Shown one piece after another: positions 59,901 to 64,000 of a stretch of 64,000 nucleotides of DNA. A model generated the notes under the pieces. It had not been told where the DNA came from. It did no database searches and saw nothing but the letters and a program-made list of their open reading frames with translations. Within the stretch, counting starts at the first letter, position 1; each line of letters begins with the position of its first letter. The translations under genes and the position numbers were made by a program. Source of the DNA: Lineus longissimus (taxonomy: Eukaryota; Nemertea; Pilidiophora; Heteronemertea; Lineidae); contig NC_088312.1 of NCBI RefSeq assembly GCF_910592395.1, forward strand, positions 3,596,001 through 3,660,000, given 5' to 3'.

Positions 59901-61420
59901 GGCGTAGGTGCAATCTGGTGGAATCAGCATGAACTCTAGGACGAAGATTGTGATGTCCTGTAGGCCTGTTGGGTAGGCAGGATGAAATGGTGGTGAACGA
60001 CATTTGCGCCAACGTTTTTCCCCATGCTGTAGAAGTGATGTTCCGGAAGAGACCGTTTCGTTTTGCCAACATTCTGCTTGTTACATTGTCGGCATTGAGA
60101 GCAATAAGCAACAAAGATAAAAGGGTTCATGGAGTTTGCATCTTGAGATACCTGGACAAGAGAATGATACTTTCATGGCTGTAGTGGAATAGTTTAGAGA
60201 TTTTAGTGTAGAGTTTAGATTTGAATTCTGGCAGATCTCATCTGCAGATGTTCTTCCTTTCAGGGCAGTTAACAACACTTGTTCTTTTTAAATATATGCG
60301 TCTTCGGGTTTCGATCTTTGTTTCTGATAGCATCCCCTTACCATATCCTCAGGAGACAGTCATTTTGATAGGAATTCGTGCTTTCTTAAGTCTTAAACGA
60401 TTGTCGTTTTCTGCTGTATATCTTGTTTTCAGGAGTATCTTTACAATAGAAAAAACTTAGTATTTACTTTTCAGCTACTTAAGGTATCCAAGTGAAAATG
60501 CTTCTGCATTGTTACCGGCGGTGTTTCCTTCAAAAGCTTAATAAACAAAATTAAACCAAACCAAAAACGTGTCATTTCAGTAAGCAGCCGATGAAAACAC
60601 TAATACTGTGTTCATGGTACATGTACATGTATTACAAATGCTGAATAAAAAATTTAATCATAGTCTAAAATGCATTGAAAATCGTTAAAATCAACACTCA
60701 ACACTTTTATCATGAAATAATGTTTTGACACTCAAAGGACTGGTTTTACAGCATAAAAAATGTTCAAAGTTAGACTGTCAGCCATCATTGAGTTTTGAAA
60801 TGCGTAATGGAGCGATTTGGGGCCATGTTTGCCAAGTTTTCCTTCACCTAGACTGGTTGCCAAGCAAGGCTCAGGAGGCCCGTCTCCTCATAATCAAACA
60901 TTTGTCACTACACCATTCTGTACCTTCTTTGACTGCAGGTGACAGCAACAATTCACAGAGCACTCCCCACTACAGGGAGCAAAGAGGAGGCTTACAACAG
61001 CAGAAATCTGAACAAGGCCGACAACAGTCTGGAAGGTAATGTATTGGCTAAAGCTTAGATTTTCAGCTGATTGGCCGGTAAATCCTTTTCTTCAACCCTC
61101 ACAAAACTTCCACAAAAACTCTTTTTCGCATTTTGTTATGTTTTCCATAGACTTGGAAATTGGTCCTCTATATTTCAGGTGCAACAAATTCAAATTGGCA
61201 ATTTGTTGGTCATTAACTCAAAACTGTTAGAAAAATGGTCACACAGATCTCACTTTTCTGTGTGCGATCTGGGATTTCGGAGTTCATTGCTTGGTTCCAA
61301 ATACTCATTTTGCAACTGGCACAATAACTTCAGTCATAAGATGCTGAAATATCTATCTTCTGTTGCAGTTTCGATGATTATTATGATAATGACAATTATG
61401 GGTATGACCCAAATGGGTAG
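47909..61420 (+). CDS. Giant RS-rich, U1-type zinc-finger protein with seven copies of an unrecognised helical domain (~1,906 aa)
   Basis: Nineteen exons join in frame: 47909-49099, 49461-49568, 49855-49893, 50223-50309, 50497-50524, 50837-50961, 52313-52819, 53020-53484, 53856-54287, 54679-55179, 55339-55866, 56166-56741, 56978-57694, 58268-58387, 58570-58608, 58902-58976, 59268-59301, 60939-61035 and 61369-61420. The N-terminus has two YDQFGRP motifs (26-32, 62-68), then an Arg/Asp/Ser-rich tract (~170-345) like splicing-factor RS domains. Zinc finger 1 is C386-C389-H402-H408 and finger 2 is C445-C448-H461-H467; both are exact C-x2-C-x12-H-x5-H U1/matrin type. Finger 3 is C515-C518-H529-C532. 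Seven ~115-residue domains follow (570-1740), then a charged coiled tail and a Tyr/Asp/Asn/Gly-rich end (DDYYDNDNYGYDPNG). Nuclear RNA binding is inferred. The 3' end is uncertain: the TAG at 61418-61420 overlaps a consensus donor at 61417. Confidence 0.82.
51028..51215. mobile_element. 188-bp MITE with 34-bp terminal inverted repeats
   Basis: The ends GTGACCCGTCACAGCAAAAC, then CAGGCGC, are reverse complements over about 34 bases with one mismatch (TTGTCGC versus ATGTCGC). Both flanks carry ATTT, a possible 4-bp target duplication. The interior has no coding capacity. It lies in the intron after zinc finger 3 of the large gene. Confidence 0.85.
52025..52110 (+). mobile_element. Diverged pogo-like transposon end
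   Basis: TTTA is followed by CAGTGGAGCTTCCCCTGAGC, then TGACACG. It resembles the CAGTGGAACC-type termini elsewhere in the window and has TA at its edge. The opposite end was not found. Intronic. Confidence 0.4.
52442..57610 (+). other. Seven tandem copies of a ~115-residue domain, one per exon
   Basis: Copies lie at 52442-52819, 53116-53484, 53940-54287, 54823-55179, 55504-55866, 56400-56741 and 57251-57610. Shared pattern: an amphipathic helix (..KxxLxxxVxxYL..), a P/V-rich turn (VPPxVPxAV, IPPAVPPRML, MVPENVYTAV, NVPFAVSGFL), an A/L-rich helix, G-x-x-V-[GT]-x-A-[IV] (SGNAVTAAI, GPVVTGAIVAAV, GDVITSAMAAGV), then V-x-D-[ILM]-K-x-x-[LF] and L-V-x-x-[FL]-G-G-D, closing with F-[DS]-x-[LMC]-L-x-[LF]-[AT]-[KE]. 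Every host exon is phase 0-0. In copies 1-6 the domain ends exactly at the splice donor. Each exon starts with a 28-78-residue low-complexity linker (copy 7's is about 91). Copies differ strongly, so the duplications are old. I know of no named family with this pattern. Confidence 0.8.
59800..60130 (-). pseudogene. Degenerate Penelope-like element fragment (GIY-YIG endonuclease end)
   Basis: Minus-strand frames read FIFVAYCSQCRQCNKQNVGK, then TKRSLPEHHF, followed by NVVHHHFILPTQQAYRTSQ. After a frame change comes RRLSKESSWIHRLG. The order CxxCxKQYVGETKRxLxxR, VxxHFxLPxH, and RxxxExxWIxxL is the signature of the C-terminal GIY-YIG-like region of Penelope-like retroelements. The frameshift and altered residues show it is inactive. 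It is antisense within the long intron before exon 18 of the large gene. Confidence 0.65.
60644..60649 (+). terminator. Intronic polyadenylation signal, possible short isoform end
   Basis: AATAAA (GCTGAATAAAAAATTT) lies in the 1.6-kb intron between exons 17 and 18. If used, a transcript reading past the exon 17 donor at 59301 would end here and lack the Tyr/Gly-rich tail. No other evidence supports use. Confidence 0.25.
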
Positions 61421-64000
61421 GTAGACTGCAAAGAGAGAGAGCATTGAATGTTGTCTGTAGTCTATAGTTACTTTATGTGGTTGTTTTCCTATATAAAGCC
61501 TTTGTGATGCAGTAAGAACTTAGTTTTTTTCTGGATTTTAAACGTTCTGAGCTACGTTTTAAATGCTTACACCACACCTCGTCTCTTCACACCCCTGTGG
61601 GGGACTTGAATCCAATGCTCATGGTACATCATCATATCTCTTGCTGGGTCGCAATTCTGGTTGAAAAGGGAGCTAGTCTGTTACATGTTGATTTACGCTT
61701 TCACAGGTTTGCTTATGGTGTCCCTGGCGGCTTGAATTTTCTTGACCGCCTTTTGTTTCCTATCCTATGGCGCTCTCAGATCACGTACTGGAGGAAGTTC
61801 ACTTAGATTTTTGCAAAGTTCATCAGTTCTGAAGCTTTCAGTACTGAATATGCACACTGAACAGTTTCTTGCTGCAGCTAACTCTCCATGTGACATAGAT
61901 GCAGGCCAGCTCTGTAGAAAGAATTCGCATTCCAAAATTAGTGCTCAATGATGTGTGGCTCCCAGCATTCAAGGAACACACAGGTTTTGCTAAAACAACT
62001 TCTAAAACTCTTTGATCTAAGAAGAATAGAGGACGACTACATTGTATTTGCAGCAACTTCATTGGTGGTGACCACAAAGGGGGAATGAAATCATGCAGGC
62101 ATTCATTAACACGCTCACATATGTTATGTTTTGTTCACCTAGAAACTATCAGAAGACGTTTCACTTTCTGCATGAGTTTCATGTTTCTCCTGATCAGTAT
62201 TGCTGTATCAAACAGTATATTGTCTTTCTGTTTCTGTTTGATGTCAGAGGGGTAATGGCTCTGGCAAGAGCTCCAGCTCCCCTCTCCACTTTCCTCTGTA
62301 GCGTATTCTGGGAAACAATTCCCATCTGATGCTGACTTACTATCCTCCTCTCCCCTCAGGTTGCTTTTGGCACCATCACTCTATTGCCATCTACTCTGGC
62401 AAAGTCTGGTTCTGATGGTCTACTGACATTTAAGTGCTTTGATTTTACCCTTACTTCATGAAAGAATGAGTATGTTTGTGTACGGATATAGCTAGATGAG
62501 TTGTGACCAGCTGTGCTGTGATGTGACTGTTTGTAAAGATGTGAATTTTCATTTAATTGCTTAAACCATGAAAGAATGAAGACCAGAAGGCCAATTGTTT
62601 CTGCCGAAGCTGCAATGTCTGTTATCAAGAAGAAGCATTCACTGCGGACACACTTCTTTAGCGTTTACCATTAGAGTTTGGATTGCCATCATGACCTACC
62701 TGTAGCTCCTGATACATATTCTGTTAAACTTTTAATCAATGTATAACCCTGAAGCTGGATGCCATTGATACATCTCTTTGCTTTGATGGACTCACTTTTG
62801 ATTTTGACCACATTTATCGTTCTTTCGTGCTACAATTACTTTTCTAAAGGTGCTCTCATTATCATATCTAGAATATCACCATCTGTCCACACAATAGATC
62901 AATTTACCTCAATATTTCATGCCATCATTATCAACTTCCTGCCTTTATTGGGAAACCAACTTGCCTTGTTTAACGTTACTTTAGCGTTCAGCCAATCTTG
63001 TCATCATCTCAGTCAATATTGCTTAGAACTTGATTCTGATCTGGATACTGTTGGTCCCAAGATTACCATACATGTAGCTGAGGAGGAAATCACAAGCTGA
63101 GGTTGTGGCGTTTTGTGTATGAGGTTTGTTTGACAAAGCCCTGACACCCAAGTATAGTTCCTGTTGTGATTCCTTCTTCTTCCTGCTCGATACACTTTAC
63201 ACTGGTAACTCTACCCTTTCTCAAAAGTGTGTTCTGGTTTTTTGAGAAGTGAGGCCTGGACGCTTAAGGTTGCTCTATCTCTTTTTGATTTCTTACGATG
63301 TTTGGTCAATCAGCTTTTAACATCTTTACCAGTTTCTTCATGATGCAAATCGAGCTGTTTGATGGCCGTTTAGAGACGGTGCATTAGTCAAACTCTGAGA
63401 GAATAGAATGTTATCAATGATGTTTAGGTTACACCCATGCCATTGTAATTCCTGGCATCATCTTTATTTTATTGGCCACTTTATTTCGCCAACTTTGTTG
63501 GTCTGTTCTGTTTAGTTTGAATGTTTTTCATGCAGATTGTACACAATTTCAAATTTCAGCTGTCATAAATCAGATTGTTTTGTCAGGACTACATTGTACG
63601 TGATGTTCTGCTCCGATAGTGATATACATGTTTCAGTGGATTATGAACAAGGTTTAAAACTTCAGTTTCCATACATTATTTAGCTTCAATTCAAGGATAT
63701 ATTGATTGCAAACAAGAAAAATGCAAGTGTAAATGAATACACACAAAAAGCTAGGTGTAATGTATAGTAAATTAGGGAGGTACTTTGTAACTTGAGATGG
63801 ATGTAGAAGTCAGGTGAAATGGTAAACTTTCTGAAAAGGATAATTTAAAAAACTGTTAAAATTGGGAGTTATGATGGCCCATTAAAAATTATGTCTGTGT
63901 TTGGTCAGCTTTCATTCAAGCAACCTTTGGGTAGCTTAGAGTGGTTAACATGTTCTGATGCTACCAATCGTATTATTTGGGGTTTTATTTTTCATTGTAG
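61421..64000. other. Downstream region without supported gene
   Basis: No clear coding exon is seen to the window end. Two acceptors could extend the large gene if the donor at 61417 is used: CACAG at about 61706 (GFAYGVPGG..., stop 61806) and CAG at about 62248 or 62360. None gives a family match. I saw no clear AATAAA on the plus strand here. ATTAAA near 63884 is a possible signal. It may be long 3' UTR. Confidence 0.4.

Overview
This is animal nuclear DNA, most likely from a marine invertebrate bilaterian. The genes are intron-rich with GT-AG introns of 0.1-6 kb. It holds metazoan gene families (CFAP298, EVA1C, SETD4), two eukaryotic tRNA-Ser genes and many short degenerate transposon remnants. 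The sequence alone does not fix the phylum: lophotrochozoan, hemichordate, echinoderm and cephalochordate all remain possible. The coding exons were joined by hand. Each spliced gene below was checked for donor and acceptor sites and an unbroken frame from start codon to stop codon.

Layout. 1-4.3 kb: two unrecognised genes pointing away from each other, the left one cut by the window edge. 4.3-6.7 kb: transposon debris (RTE-like reverse transcriptase fragment, a GGG-CCAAT repeat, a 30-bp palindrome). 6.7-9.1 kb: a complete CFAP298 ortholog (+, 7 coding exons, 290 aa). 10.1-26 kb: a complete EVA1C-like receptor (-, 8 coding exons, 494 aa), tail-to-tail with CFAP298 as I recall for human chromosome 21. 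27.8-29.95 kb: an exonuclease-endonuclease-phosphatase (EEP) family deadenylase-like enzyme (-, 5 exons, 397 aa). 30-34 kb: gene-poor DNA with an array of short hairpins, a lone signal-peptide-like exon and two inverted tRNA-Ser(GCT) genes. 35.1-39.5 kb: a 524-aa Rab-like GTPase (-, 11 exons) with an N-myristoylation-type start and no catalytic glutamine. 39.6-41.8 kb: a 218-aa ankyrin protein (+, 7 exons), head-to-head with the GTPase 177 bp away. 43.3-46 kb: SETD4 lysine methyltransferase (-, 7 exons, 458 aa). 46.1-47.1 kb: a ~1-kb DNA transposon with 50-bp inverted ends and a 9-bp target duplication, sitting upstream of SETD4. 47.9-61.4 kb: a very large gene (+, 19 coding exons, about 1,906 aa) with an RD/RS-rich region, two U1/matrin-type zinc fingers, a third CCHC-like finger, and seven tandem copies of a ~115-residue helical domain that I cannot match to any family I know. 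61.4-64 kb: no supported gene.

The most novel item is the seven-copy domain protein. Each copy is carried by a phase 0-0 exon whose 3' end (in six of seven) is also the domain end, which points to exon duplication. CFAP298 (cilia), EVA1C (guidance-type lectin receptor) and SETD4 lying together in 40 kb also looks like old linkage, since all three map to 21q22 in human as I recall it. The genes do not form an operon or a single pathway.
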